A stretch of 64,000 bases of DNA from Paenibacillus sp. JZ16. Lineage in GTDB: Bacteria; Bacillota; Bacilli; Paenibacillales; Paenibacillaceae. The stretch covers positions 5,646,001 to 5,710,000 of the forward strand of contig NZ_CP017659.1 of assembly GCF_015326965.1 (NCBI RefSeq), given 5' to 3'. Shown here one piece after another: positions 9,754 through 17,281 of this stretch (its first letter is position 1; every line of letters begins with the position of its first letter). The position numbers and the translations under genes are program-made. The notes under the pieces were generated by a model. The model was not told the origin of the DNA. It worked only from the letters and a program-made list of their open reading frames with translations, and ran no database searches.

Positions 9754-10090
9754 GGACAAGTACAAATTTTTTTTCTAAACAGATATTCATTGCAAGCAAG
9801 CAGGCTGAGAATAATTAAAGATAAATTAATCCATCTATTCCCACCCCTTTTTTTTCGGTATGTTATGTTCCGTGACTCCCTTCATCCTACAACTTCTATA
9901 ATAATGGTCATGTTATTCGAATCCTGCTCGTAATAAAGTCCCGCATCTAACTGAGGAAAAGATCCTAGTTTTAAAGTAAAATAGCAAGGTCTCGAGAACC
10001 TTTTCCATATAATTCAAGTGGAGTAAAATATTTAAGTTAACTATGATCGGAGATCGGGTTCAATCCCGGAAGCAAGATGGAGAGGTTGTT
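9754..10090. other. Gene-free stretch with a possible minus-strand coding fragment
   Basis: There is no complete gene. On the minus strand, 10010 down to a TGA at 9882 reads as a plausible C-terminal fragment (TLKLGSFPQLDAGLYYEQ, then TIIIEVVG) without a start. AT-rich sequence and a T-run (about 9848-9855) occupy the rest. The upstream control region of the toxin gene must lie in the right half. Confidence 0.3.
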
Positions 10091-11311
10091 ATGAGTAGAA
10101 TTTTGGTCACACCGGAGATGTTGCTGCGCGTTGCAGAGCAATGCTCCAGGGCGCATGAACAGCTGGAAGCAATGATACACATGCTGAACCAGAACATCCA
10201 TATGCTGGAGTCTGGGTGGGAAGGTACGACGAGATCCCGTTTTTACGCGGATTTTCAGCAGGCGCATCGGGAGATGACGCAGACCACGGAGCATATCCAT
10301 CGGACAAGCTTGGAGCTGAGAGGGATTGCCCAACGATTTAAGTCAGCAGATGAGCGGGGACAACCGATCCAAGTTGCTGGGCATGTGCTGGGAGCATTCC
10401 CTATGATGAGGGGACCCGCAGGCCATAGTGCCGTAGAGGATGCCGGGAGAAAAGCGGAGGAAGCCTGGAATTCGGTGCAGCAGGAAGCCGGGAAGGCATG
10501 GGACACCGTGAAGCAAGAAGCAGGGGAACTATGGGAGGGCGTAAAGATCGGAGCCGCCCAGTTAGGGAACTCGTTAATGGATACGGCGATATCCTTGTAC
10601 GAAGATCCGCTTGGAACCGGGAAAGAGATGCTCTATAATGCAACCATCGGGACGGTCGAGGATATTTGGAACACGGGGATATGGGCCGGCAGAATGCTTT
10701 TTAGCGATGAGTATCGCGAAAAAATTGCCGAAGACGTGAAGGCAGAAGTCGATTCAGCAGGCGGCTGGTCCAAATATTTGGGACAGGGGGCGGCTTTGAT
10801 CCTTGGAGAGGCTATCCTCAACCGTGCTGGAATTAGGGGTAGAGGTCCGCTGAATAAAAAGCATGATGATCTTGGTGGCGGTAATGGTAGTGGTAGTGGT
10901 AGTGGTAGTGGTAGTGGTAGCGGTAGTGGTGCCGGTGATGATAGCGGCGATCGTGGCGGCGATGGTAATAAGTCGGGGGATGAGGGTACGGGTAAAGCCA
11001 TGGGCAGCATGATCAACGACATACGAACAAAGACACCAGATCAATTGCTCAACGAAGGCTGGCAGGATGTAACTGATCCAAGGAAAGCCGAGAATACCAT
11101 GTCTCGGGAATATTATAATCCTGAAACAGGTGTAAAAATTAGTTATGATCCAGGAAAGAAAGGTGCAACAGGATTTGAAGCGGTAGACCATTACCATATC
11201 CACAATCCGAATTATACCGATAAAAAAGTCGATTATTATTTTGATATTGACGGAAATCCTGTGGGGAAAGGTTCGAAAGCTTCTCATATTGTAATAAAGG
11301 ACGGTGAGTAA
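10091..11311 (+). CDS. WXG100-family polymorphic toxin with C-terminal HYHIH nuclease-like tip
   Basis: 406-residue protein. Residues 1-95 form a WXG100/ESAT-6-like helical hairpin with W43-E44-G45, the hallmark of cargo for the Firmicute type VII secretion system. A helical Ala/Glu-rich middle follows, then a Gly-Ser linker (residues ~266-280), then a tip of about 100 residues. The tip opens with LLNEGWQDVTDP and carries DHYHIHNP (H367, H369, H371) and KGSKASHIVI, a pattern seen in small RNase or nuclease toxin tips; the activity is inferred. The ATG at 10091 has GGAGAGG about 7 nt upstream. The immunity gene starts 3 nt after the stop. A decayed relative lies at 48310-49177. Confidence 0.8.
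   Translation: MSRILVTPEMLLRVAEQCSRAHEQLEAMIHMLNQNIHMLESGWEGTTRSRFYADFQQAHREMTQTTEHIHRTSLELRGIAQRFKSADERGQPIQVAGHVLGAFPMMRGPAGHSAVEDAGRKAEEAWNSVQQEAGKAWDTVKQEAGELWEGVKIGAAQLGNSLMDTAISLYEDPLGTGKEMLYNATIGTVEDIWNTGIWAGRMLFSDEYREKIAEDVKAEVDSAGGWSKYLGQGAALILGEAILNRAGIRGRGPLNKKHDDLGGGNGSGSGSGSGSGSGSGAGDDSGDRGGDGNKSGDEGTGKAMGSMINDIRTKTPDQLLNEGWQDVTDPRKAENTMSREYYNPETGVKISYDPGKKGATGFEAVDHYHIHNPNYTDKKVDYYFDIDGNPVGKGSKASHIVIKDGE
10886..10930 (+). repeat. In-frame GGTAGT microsatellite encoding a Gly-Ser linker
   Basis: About seven tandem 6-bp units GGTAGT (one GGTAGC variant) coding for (Gly-Ser)n. It separates the conserved secretion and middle part of the toxin from the variable tip. Because the unit is 6 bp, length changes keep the frame. 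The shared repeat could also serve as a recombination point for tip exchange. Confidence 0.85.
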
Positions 11312-11313
11312 GT

Positions 11314-11661
11314 ATGAAAATAGCTACTTTTATTGAAGAATACGATCTACATGACAGCCTATTAGAAAATATTAGTATTAACGGCGAGAAACTGGTTCTC
11401 GATATCGATCTCTGTAATTGGAGACAAAAAAATTACAGCCCCGAGGAAGATGAAATGAAATTAATTAAGGTTACTTTTGAAAATGTACAAAGGTATCATT
11501 TAGATTCAACAAATGATACGGTAGATTCCGATTCAATCTTGGAGATCAGTTGTACGGATGTGGATTCTTCTTCAACGTCGAAAGACATAAAAATCGTCTT
11601 TGAAGGTGAAGAAGATATAAAAATAATGACATTTAGAAGTGATAATGTAACCGTAGAGTAA
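11314..11661 (+). CDS. Probable cognate immunity protein of the WXG toxin
   Basis: 115-residue acidic cytosolic protein starting 3 nt after the toxin stop, with GACGGTGAG as a weak SD-like region inside the toxin end. It opens with a helix and strand (EEYDLHDSLLENISI), then LVLDIDLCNW, and is strand-rich, a shape common to small immunity proteins. The tight coupling and position directly after a toxin tip are the main evidence. I do not recognise a named immunity family with certainty. A hairpin terminator follows. Confidence 0.7.
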   Translation: MKIATFIEEYDLHDSLLENISINGEKLVLDIDLCNWRQKNYSPEEDEMKLIKVTFENVQRYHLDSTNDTVDSDSILEISCTDVDSSSTSKDIKIVFEGEEDIKIMTFRSDNVTVE

Positions 11662-11670
11662 TTAGTATAA

Positions 11671-11707
11671 CCTTGATCGAGTGCTCGTCACTCAGTCAAG
11701 GTTTTTC
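11671..11707 (+). terminator. Terminator after the toxin-immunity pair
   Basis: Hairpin CCTTGA...TCAAGG with inner pairing GAGTG/CACTC, followed by TTTTTC. It ends the toxin-immunity transcript. Confidence 0.8.
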
Positions 11708-11732
11708 TTTTGCCCTATATTACCCTCTTCAA

Positions 11733-11870
11733 GCTAGATATGTGAGGGAAGTTACTTTAGACTTTAACATAGGAATTGACAAGTTTAGTGGTTCTCCAAC
11801 AAATATTATGACTGTATTAACCGATAAGCATGGAAATCTAGTTACTGCTACACCGGGAGTGATAAAATGA
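11733..11870 (+). pseudogene. Orphan toxin tip (C-terminal fragment)
   Basis: The frame reads ARYVREVTLDFNIGIDKFSG and ends HGNLVTATPGVIK, which looks like the end of a polymorphic-toxin nuclease tip. It has no start or secretion domain of its own. Codons upstream run back through the preceding terminator and are not credible protein. Its stop overlaps the next gene by 4 nt (ATGA), as a toxin and its immunity gene often do. It is best explained as a displaced toxin tip kept with its immunity gene. Confidence 0.6.
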
Positions 11871-12226
11871 AACTCAAAGGAAGTAAACAAGAACAAGAAT
11901 TCAGAAAGGAACTAGAGGGTTCGAATTTGGTTTTGGCTAAAGACGGAAAAGTCGAATTAATAATGAATGTGTTAAAAGATACTTTTGGAGAATTAAAAAG
12001 TGCGTATATTTTGAATTGGACACCTGAACAAGGCGAGGATATATACACTATTTTGGTTGACACTGATAAAATCGCTAAAGTTGAAATTAGTAGAGTCAAT
12101 CAATCGGAAGTTCCTTTAATTGACACTTACAACCTGAAGGATTTCCAAAAACAGTTGAGTAAAGTATTTCAAATTAAACTAGCCGTGGCGATTGATTTAG
12201 CGAAAACGGAACATCAGGAAGGTTAG
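11867..12226 (+). CDS. Orphan immunity protein
   Basis: 119-residue cytosolic protein overlapping the orphan toxin tip by 4 nt, so translation is likely coupled. It has a mixed helix/strand pattern with segments LILNWTPEQGEDIYTILVD-like in the centre and KDFQKQLSKVFQIKLAVAID near the end. The family is not recognised by name. Its intact reading frame, against the truncated toxin partner, fits selection for keeping immunity against toxins from related strains. Confidence 0.6.
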   Translation: MKLKGSKQEQEFRKELEGSNLVLAKDGKVELIMNVLKDTFGELKSAYILNWTPEQGEDIYTILVDTDKIAKVEISRVNQSEVPLIDTYNLKDFQKQLSKVFQIKLAVAIDLAKTEHQEG

Positions 12227-12282
12227 AAAAAAATATTAAAGGTATAGAAGAAGCTCATATTAAAGAGAAAAATGTGAAGTAA
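12226..12282 (+). other. Short coding-like fragment, possible toxin tip end
   Basis: Directly after the orphan immunity gene, a frame reads EKNIKGIEEAHIKEKNVK then TAA. There is no start codon. It may be another remnant of a toxin C-terminus; too short for a firm call. Confidence 0.2.
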
Positions 12283-12340
12283 GTGGCTAAGAGGACTGGC
12301 TACCAGTGCCGAGTGAGATGGGTAGTAATGTTCAATCAGA

Positions 12341-12417
12341 TTTTACAACCTAAATATCACTATTCCGTTACATCAAACAGGTTATTATAGTCAGATGCTA
12401 CCATGATTGACCTGTTT
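12341..12417 (+). repeat. 77-bp repeat with terminator, copy 1
   Basis: Starts TTTTACAACC and ends in the hairpin AAACAGGT...ACCTGTTT followed by TTTT, a working Rho-independent terminator. A second copy of the same length lies at 13412-13488. The pair flanks the 12476-13229 genes, suggesting duplication or insertion of a cassette. Confidence 0.7.
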
Positions 12418-12475
12418 TTTTGTAATTCCTAGACTATACTTTTACTGCTGAATTTGGAAAAGGAGGGAGTTAATT

Positions 12476-12805
12476 CTGGCCGTTTCAGCAATAATTCTAG
12501 CACCACAAAACGAATTTGAACAACATTTCAGTATTCCAATAGCTACACAAAATTTCTTTGAAACATACTGGATACCTGCAATTGAGTCAATAAATATGGA
12601 GTGGATTGTGGGTATTAGGTATGGAATAGATGTCACAAAAGAAGATGCTGTTTGTTTGATACATGAACTTAGTTTACTTAAAGACTGGGCACGAAAAAAC
12701 TTACAGGATGATGTGCAAAAACAGATGCTATCTAGAATTGAACTTCTTGAAACTAAGCTTCCTACGGCTTTTCAACGAGGAGATGCATTGGTTTTTATTG
12801 GGTAA
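12476..12805 (+). CDS. Probable orphan immunity-like protein, non-ATG start
   Basis: The frame is open and protein-like from about 12473. It contains APQNEFEQHFSIPI, then YWIPAIESINMEWIVGIRYG, then a helical C-terminus ending FQRGDALVFIG. The only ATG (12596) would give just 69 residues and has no ribosome site. AGGAGGGAG at 12461-12469 points to a start at CTG 12476 or ATT 12473, giving about 109 residues. The size and setting fit an immunity protein. It could also be a gene that has lost its original start. Confidence 0.45.
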   Translation: MAVSAIILAPQNEFEQHFSIPIATQNFFETYWIPAIESINMEWIVGIRYGIDVTKEDAVCLIHELSLLKDWARKNLQDDVQKQMLSRIELLETKLPTAFQRGDALVFIG

Positions 12806-12830
12806 ATAAATGAATCCATAGTTTCCCCTG

Positions 12831-12926
12831 GCCTGTCGAGTTCCGTGGTATGTTTCTACGAAAGATTTATGGTTTCTGGATAGGAAAATGCTAGCAGAGT
12901 TACTTAAATTAAAATCTTCTCACTGA
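12831..12926 (+). pseudogene. Immunity-like gene fragment
   Basis: An open frame without start reads VPWYVSTKDLWFLDRKMLAE and ends LLKLKSSH before TGA at 12924. It looks like a C-terminal remnant of a small protein gene and lies between two intact small genes in the toxin region. Confidence 0.3.
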
Positions 12927-13013
12927 ATCAAATACATTTATAGTCCTTATCTCATTATATGTAAATGTCGATAAAAGAGAACTTTGAATTTTTGAGAATA
13001 ATGGAGGGAAGAA

Positions 13014-13229
13014 ATGAGTGATAATAAAATAACCATACTGTCTGAAAAGTTCGAGAATGAAAAAACTGGTGAACAAGTCGAAGGAATAACGATTATGATA
13101 GATGGCAAATTAAAAAATATGTTAGACATAATCATTGAAAAAGAGGGCGGATACAATAACTATACAGAGGTAATTAAAGATATAGTATTTGCTGGCATAA
13201 ATCAATTTGTCGAAAAGCACAAGAGTTAG
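13014..13229 (+). CDS. Small hypothetical protein in the toxin region
   Basis: 71 residues with a good RBS (GGAGGGAAG 5 nt before the ATG). There is a short strand-rich N-terminus (KITILSEKFENEKTGEQ) followed by two predicted helices (LDIIIEKEGGYNNYTEVIKD and the C-terminal FAGINQFVEKHK). The strand-helix-helix order resembles a ribbon-helix-helix protein but I cannot assign it. It could be an orphan immunity or a regulatory protein. Confidence 0.55.
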   Translation: MSDNKITILSEKFENEKTGEQVEGITIMIDGKLKNMLDIIIEKEGGYNNYTEVIKDIVFAGINQFVEKHKS

Positions 13230-13411
13230 AACCCCGCTTAGGCACTGCACCTCTTATTATGAAATCTTGATAGGCTACGTGCCTTTCAAGGTTTTTTTCA
13301 TTGTTGGCGGTAGATGACGAACGATGTCATCATTCAACCAACAGTGTAACCCATGTTACACCCGTTCAAAGGTTTCGCCATTTTATTTGTACGCACATCA
13401 AATGCTTTTAG

Positions 13412-13488
13412 TTTTATAATCTGAATATCGCTATTCCTTTACCTCAAACAGGTTGATCATAGTCTATACAACCGTAATTGACCTGTTT
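13412..13488 (+). repeat. 77-bp repeat, copy 2
   Basis: Same length and clearly related to 12341-12417, including the AAACAGGT...ACCTGTTT arms. The T-run after the hairpin is lost (TTTCGG). It marks the right side of the duplicated or inserted cassette. The rest of 13230-13496 shows no gene. Confidence 0.65.
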
Positions 13489-13496
13489 CGGTTATG

Positions 13497-13863
13497 GTCG
13501 TTTCTTCAAATTTCTTAAATCAATCGCAACTGTCAGGTATTGAGGATATTGCCACAGTAGTGCCTGTGAGAAATCGTTCTACATGGAATCCAGATACAGA
13601 GGTATTCGATGTTACCCCGTCTAAAAATGCTTATGATAAAGTTATAGCTGACTGAAGACAAAAATTATTTCTGGGCAGCAGATATTGACAATATTAATCA
13701 TGAGTATGAATTTATTTTTAGATTTGTAATAGAGTACTTTAAGGAAAATAGTGAGGATTACTTATGGTTTGATGATGCCGATTGGTATTATTCTGCTGCT
13801 GATATATTAAAATTAAGCCAAATGCCCTATAACTCTGAGTGGTGCAGTAAAAAAATAGTGTGA
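13497..13863 (+). pseudogene. Frameshifted immunity-like gene
   Basis: One frame reads LSGIEDIATVVPVRNRSTWN, then DTEVFDVTPSKNAYDKVIA, ending in TGA at 13653. The next frame continues at once with TEDKNYFWAADIDNINHEYE, then EDYLWFDDADWYYSA, to TGA at 13861. Joined, they form one coherent protein of about 120 residues, so a single indel near 13650 has broken it. No clear start codon is present. Composition and context suggest an immunity protein remnant. Confidence 0.5.
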
Positions 13864-13890
13864 AATAACCCATATCCAATAAGGTGGCGA

Positions 13891-14252
13891 ATGACTTTGA
13901 AGAGACCCTGGAAGATCATAGCATCCGGTTTTATTGGCATCGTTTTTCTTGTCGTTATGTTGTAGGTGCCTATATCAATAATATCGGATTCCATAACTTA
14001 AAGCTCATGTACACGTTGAGTACTACGGAGAAATTAATAGTTCCAATGGATAAAGTGGGGCATTATCTGGCAAGAGAGGATCGTTCCGTTGGGCTTCTAA
14101 AAGAGCGACTGAACAGTAAAGGATGGAGCTATGTCGAGCAAGAAGGCTCTAATTATTTTTTTGAAAAGGGAAATGAAGAATCATTTGTTACCGTGCAGCA
14201 ATGGAATCATAAATATGTCATTTATCAGGTTAAAAGGGGAATGAAAAACTAG
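13891..14252 (+). pseudogene. Small membrane-anchored protein, frameshifted
   Basis: The ATG at 13891 opens a signal-anchor sequence, MTLKRPWKIIASGFIGIVFL then VVML, ending at TAG 13963. One frame away the protein continues as GAYINNIGFHNLKLMYTLST and on to residue end QVKRGMKN at 14252. Inserting a single base near 13962 (ATGTTG-TAGG) restores one 121-residue membrane-anchored protein. An alternative uninterrupted reading from GTG 13884 replaces the membrane helix with an unlikely sequence. This is either a real pseudogene or a sequencing error. The family is not recognised. Confidence 0.6.
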
Positions 14253-14476
14253 ATAAAATCGTAAGTGACTATTTTAACAGTTAAGAGTGACCAACACTTC
14301 TGATGAAACTCAGAGGTGTAAGGAATGACAGAATCAATAAAATAGGTCGTTCTACTCCACCGGACAGAATATGCCTCATACATATCGAAAAGCCGCGGTA
14401 TTTCGCAGCTTTGATTGTTAGCTCTCTTTGCTGCATGAATTGATGTTCCGCCAACTGCTAACGATAACGTTTCTTG

Positions 14477-15139
14477 TTATTTCACGAATGTGTCCGGCAG
14501 CTTCAGGGAAACGATCGCCTTGTCAGTATCCTGCAACCCCGAATCACTTAGAAATTGCTCGCGAAGCTCTTTTTTATTCTTACCTAATGCATACTTAACA
14601 CTAATATCAACAACATTGTCATGCGAACGAAATGCGGGGAATTGGTCCAACGAAAAAACAAACGCATCCGCTTGATAAGTCTTCGAACCATCAGCCCCGC
14701 AAGGAGATTTGGAATCATCCGGGCATATGTTTACGGTAATGGGAAGGTGCGGCGGATTGCGCTCGGCTATTACCCCATTGATGGAGCCGTCGATGTACTG
14801 GACGCTGATTTCCCGATCCTTCCTCGTATTCTCAACCGCAGAAACGACATACAGTCGATCCGGAACGGCTTGATTATTCTGGTTGACGGCATCTTTCACC
14901 AAGAAAGCGTATTGGTAGCGGATGCTGATATTTTCTTCGATCTCAGAGATTTCGGTCAAGGGTTCCGTGTTCACGGATCCAGCGGATTTGATCCCTTCCA
15001 CATCATAGATTACGCTTAATATCGATTCAGGGTCCGTGTTCTGCGGGACGGTTTGTTTGACGGACGTGCTGCAGCCGGTCAAAAGGGCAGCGAAGGCCAT
15101 GAAGATGGCTATGACATATCTGTTCTTTTTGTGAATCAT
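14477..15139 (-). CDS. Lipoprotein of unknown function
   Basis: 220 residues with a signal peptide and lipobox LLTGC (Cys at about 23), so it is probably anchored outside the membrane. The mature part contains a QYAFLVKDAVN strand region and a cysteine pair in NICPDDSKSPCG. An AGGAGG-like site (GGAGGATTGGG) precedes the ATG on the minus strand. No family is recognised. The preceding 225 bp (14253-14476) show no gene. Confidence 0.75.
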   Translation of the reverse strand: MIHKKNRYVIAIFMAFAALLTGCSTSVKQTVPQNTDPESILSVIYDVEGIKSAGSVNTEPLTEISEIEENISIRYQYAFLVKDAVNQNNQAVPDRLYVVSAVENTRKDREISVQYIDGSINGVIAERNPPHLPITVNICPDDSKSPCGADGSKTYQADAFVFSLDQFPAFRSHDNVVDISVKYALGKNKKELREQFLSDSGLQDTDKAIVSLKLPDTFVK

Positions 15140-15216
15140 GCCTTTCCCAATCCTCCTTCAACTGCATGTATGATCATGTTTAATAAATGAAGCTATCAAA
15201 AATAAGTTAATGGAAT

Positions 15217-15346
15217 TTATGGCATAATGCAAGCTAGGACGATACTTAGGGACGGGTGAAGGTGAGGACGGAATGCTAAGACAATTGTTACGACCAATCC
15301 GACCAGCGTGACAAGCAGCGATAGGTAGAACGAAAATTTTTGAGAT
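15217..15346 (-). pseudogene. Membrane-segment fragment downstream of the 90-residue gene
   Basis: On the minus strand, directly after the stop at 15348 but in another frame, the sequence reads KFSFYLSLLVTLVGLVVTIV and continues HPSLSIVLACIMP to TAA at 15217. It is a convincing transmembrane tail without a start codon. It may be the C-terminus of the preceding gene separated by a frameshift near 15345. Confidence 0.4.
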
Positions 15347-15347
15347 T

Positions 15348-15620
15348 CTATTCGACTTTACTACAATTACAAGGTATCAATATTTCCTGTGGTCTTCCGG
15401 TTATAGGATCGATGTTGAATTTATCAATGTACATCCTGCGGAGAGTGGCTAGTTGTGTAGACAATTCTAAACCAAACCGTTGGAACACTTCTTGCTCTTG
15501 CTTATCAGTATCATTTGTTTCATCGCTAGATATACATTTAGAATATGCTCTGACTGCTACATGTACAGCTTGGATGCTTTTGATCAAATGATCTCGACAA
15601 ACCACTTTTATCGCCCCCAT
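15348..15620 (-). CDS. Hypothetical protein, possibly truncated by frameshift
   Basis: 90 residues, mostly helical (IKSIQAVHVAVRAYSK, then VFQRFGLELSTQLATLRRMY), ending NIDPITGRPQEILIPCNCSK. The RBS is weak. A membrane-helix segment continues in another frame just after the stop (see previous entry), so the original product may have been about 135 residues with a C-terminal membrane anchor. Function not recognised. Confidence 0.45.
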   Translation of the reverse strand: MGAIKVVCRDHLIKSIQAVHVAVRAYSKCISSDETNDTDKQEQEVFQRFGLELSTQLATLRRMYIDKFNIDPITGRPQEILIPCNCSKVE

Positions 15621-15732
15621 ATACCATATAGATTGATTAATTCCATTCGTTACTATTTTTTAAATATAAAATGACATATTATCAACTTTTTGGTTTGTGA
15701 ATCATGTATACTGATCTATATTAAATTCAACA

Positions 15733-16488
15733 ATGAATCGAAAGAAGGGAAATAAAATTATTAAGAAGCCTATCTTGATGTTAAATGCCGTTATTTTGTG
15801 TGGTACCTTGCTGACTGCTTGTGGAAATGAGCAGCCCTCAGTATCTCGAGACACTCCGACTCCGAATACTCAGAGCCAGGGGACTAATAATAAAGAATTA
15901 ACCTCTCAATTTCCCGATAATGGATACAGTATTAAACTGGATTCCATTGCGGAGAACCAAGCTGTCCGAGCTCGAGTGAGTACTGAGCATGGAGAACTCC
16001 AGGTTGTATCCAACGGCAAGGAGGAAATTGGACACATTGAGGTGCCTAGCGTTTTTGGAGCAGAAGGCGACTTCACTTTTAGAGGAAATTATAATGTAAT
16101 ATTTAAACATGATGGTTCCGAAAAAGTGATTAAGGAATTAAATGATTTCATATTTGTACAGAAAACCGATAAAACCGTTTCTTTTGAGAAGATCAGTTTT
16201 GATAAAGTTGATATTTATCTTCTTACTCCGGAATATACCGCTTCTAGAGGATATAACTCATATGCATTTGGTATAGATAAAGAGAATGGACACGTTTTTC
16301 CATTAACATTCAAAACAGGAAATAACGACCGAGAAACTGTTAATTATGCAATTGATACCTTCCCACATAATGAAGATGGCAAGTTGGTTGTGTCTACTAG
16401 AAATACTGAAGGAGAGAACGATGAACAAGCTATTGAAAAAATAGTCTACTCATTGGATATTTCCAAGAAGCAGTTCGTATCAGAATAG
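15733..16488 (+). CDS. Lipoprotein of unknown function
   Basis: 251 residues with hydrophobic core LMLNAVILCGTLLTAC, where LLTAC is the lipobox. The start is uncertain. The ATG at 15733 has no good RBS, while GAAGGGAA at 15744-15751 would suit a start just before IKKPILM. The body is strand-rich and includes repeated acidic loops. It resembles in size and style the other lipoprotein at 18057. A bidirectional hairpin follows. No family is recognised. Confidence 0.7.
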   Translation: MNRKKGNKIIKKPILMLNAVILCGTLLTACGNEQPSVSRDTPTPNTQSQGTNNKELTSQFPDNGYSIKLDSIAENQAVRARVSTEHGELQVVSNGKEEIGHIEVPSVFGAEGDFTFRGNYNVIFKHDGSEKVIKELNDFIFVQKTDKTVSFEKISFDKVDIYLLTPEYTASRGYNSYAFGIDKENGHVFPLTFKTGNNDRETVNYAIDTFPHNEDGKLVVSTRNTEGENDEQAIEKIVYSLDISKKQFVSE

Positions 16489-16497
16489 ATTGATTGG

Positions 16498-16528
16498 AAA
16501 TGCACTATCAACCTTGATAGTGCATTTT
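16498..16528. terminator. Bidirectional terminator
   Basis: AAATGCACTATCAA / TTGATAGTGCATTT perfect stem with a 2-nt loop and T/A tails. It serves the lipoprotein (+) and the convergent murein hydrolase (-). Confidence 0.85.
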
Positions 16529-16539
16529 CAATAAGATAA

Positions 16540-17181
16540 TTAATACAAATTCGGAAGTCCGTATACATTAGGATCTGTTTTTTGGATGTACATTAGACTA
16601 TTCAGACATGTATTATTGCTGTTAGTAATCGTTGTGTCCATGCCAGGGTAAGGATGTTCTGCCCAAATTCGTCTTGTTGCATAGCTGTTAAGAGCAAATA
16701 CTTGAGTATGACAGAAACCAGAGGCTGGTCCAGTGTAATTCGGATCATAACCATCTTGTAGAGCTTTTACAGCAGCACGAATGCCAGGTGCGTTACCTCC
16801 AGCTCTAGAGTAAGCATAGCGAACGTGGATATAACCTTCTATCATCAGTTTGGCGTAAGCAGAAATTCCATCTCGAAGAGTAGAAAAAATCAAATTACGT
16901 CCAGATGGTCTGGAATTATCATAAGTTCCACTGTATCCGCAAGCTGAACGTTGGAAGGCGAAATTAAGTGTCGCTTGAATATCTGCGAGTCCAGCTGTTC
17001 CCCATCCATGCTCGAATCCCCATTGTGTTATGATCATTGCAACGGGCATTCCGTTAAGTCCACCGCTTTTCCTCCAACTTTGATAAGATACCCATTTAGC
17101 TAATGCAAGAATATCGTAACGTGTTTCATTGTAAGTGATCGATCCATTGACAGTATTACTAATGTTTGCTGCACAAGCCAT
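16540..17181 (-). CDS. Signal-less glucosaminidase (GH73-like murein hydrolase)
   Basis: 213 residues with a glucosaminidase/FlgJ-like fold signature. MIITQWGFEHGWGTAGLA holds the likely catalytic E57, and FSTLRDGISAYAKLMIEGYI matches the family's later helix. It should cleave the glycan strand of peptidoglycan. There is no N-terminal signal peptide, which suggests phage-endolysin-like release, action from inside, or an unusual export route. AAGGAGG is correctly placed upstream. A promoter-like element (17232-17270) ends 51 nt before the ATG. That element is shared with the SleB-like gene and the sigma genes, placing this gene in the same putative regulon. Confidence 0.8.
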   Translation of the reverse strand: MACAANISNTVNGSITYNETRYDILALAKWVSYQSWRKSGGLNGMPVAMIITQWGFEHGWGTAGLADIQATLNFAFQRSACGYSGTYDNSRPSGRNLIFSTLRDGISAYAKLMIEGYIHVRYAYSRAGGNAPGIRAAVKALQDGYDPNYTGPASGFCHTQVFALNSYATRRIWAEHPYPGMDTTITNSNNTCLNSLMYIQKTDPNVYGLPNLY

Positions 17182-17231
17182 TTTAAATGACCTCCTTGAG
17201 TTTTTTATTGAACGCTTTTATAGTTGGCGTT

Positions 17232-17270
17232 CTACTATATAAAGAGAAATGAACATCTGATTTTACAACC
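17232..17270 (-). promoter_or_regulatory. Shared promoter-like element A
   Basis: On the minus strand it reads GGTTGTAAAA, 17 nt, TTTATATAGTAG. The same two blocks with exactly 17 nt between them recur at 17822-17860, 19376-19414 and 20130-20168. It lies upstream of the glucosaminidase gene. Likely -35 and -10 boxes for the SigO-like two-subunit sigma factor. Confidence 0.75.
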
Positions 17271-17281
17271 GTTCTCGAATT

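Noticed and set aside
10886..10930. Tandem repeat as CRISPR
   Set aside because: The repeats are 6-bp units coding for Gly-Ser inside a gene, with no spacers.
11673..11732. N-terminal part of the 65-codon frame before the orphan tip
   Set aside because: These codons run through the terminator hairpin of the preceding operon and are not protein-like.
13884..13962. GTG 13884 start for the membrane-anchored gene
   Set aside because: The frame from ATG 13891 gives a proper membrane anchor, so the GTG frame is more likely an artefact of a frameshift.
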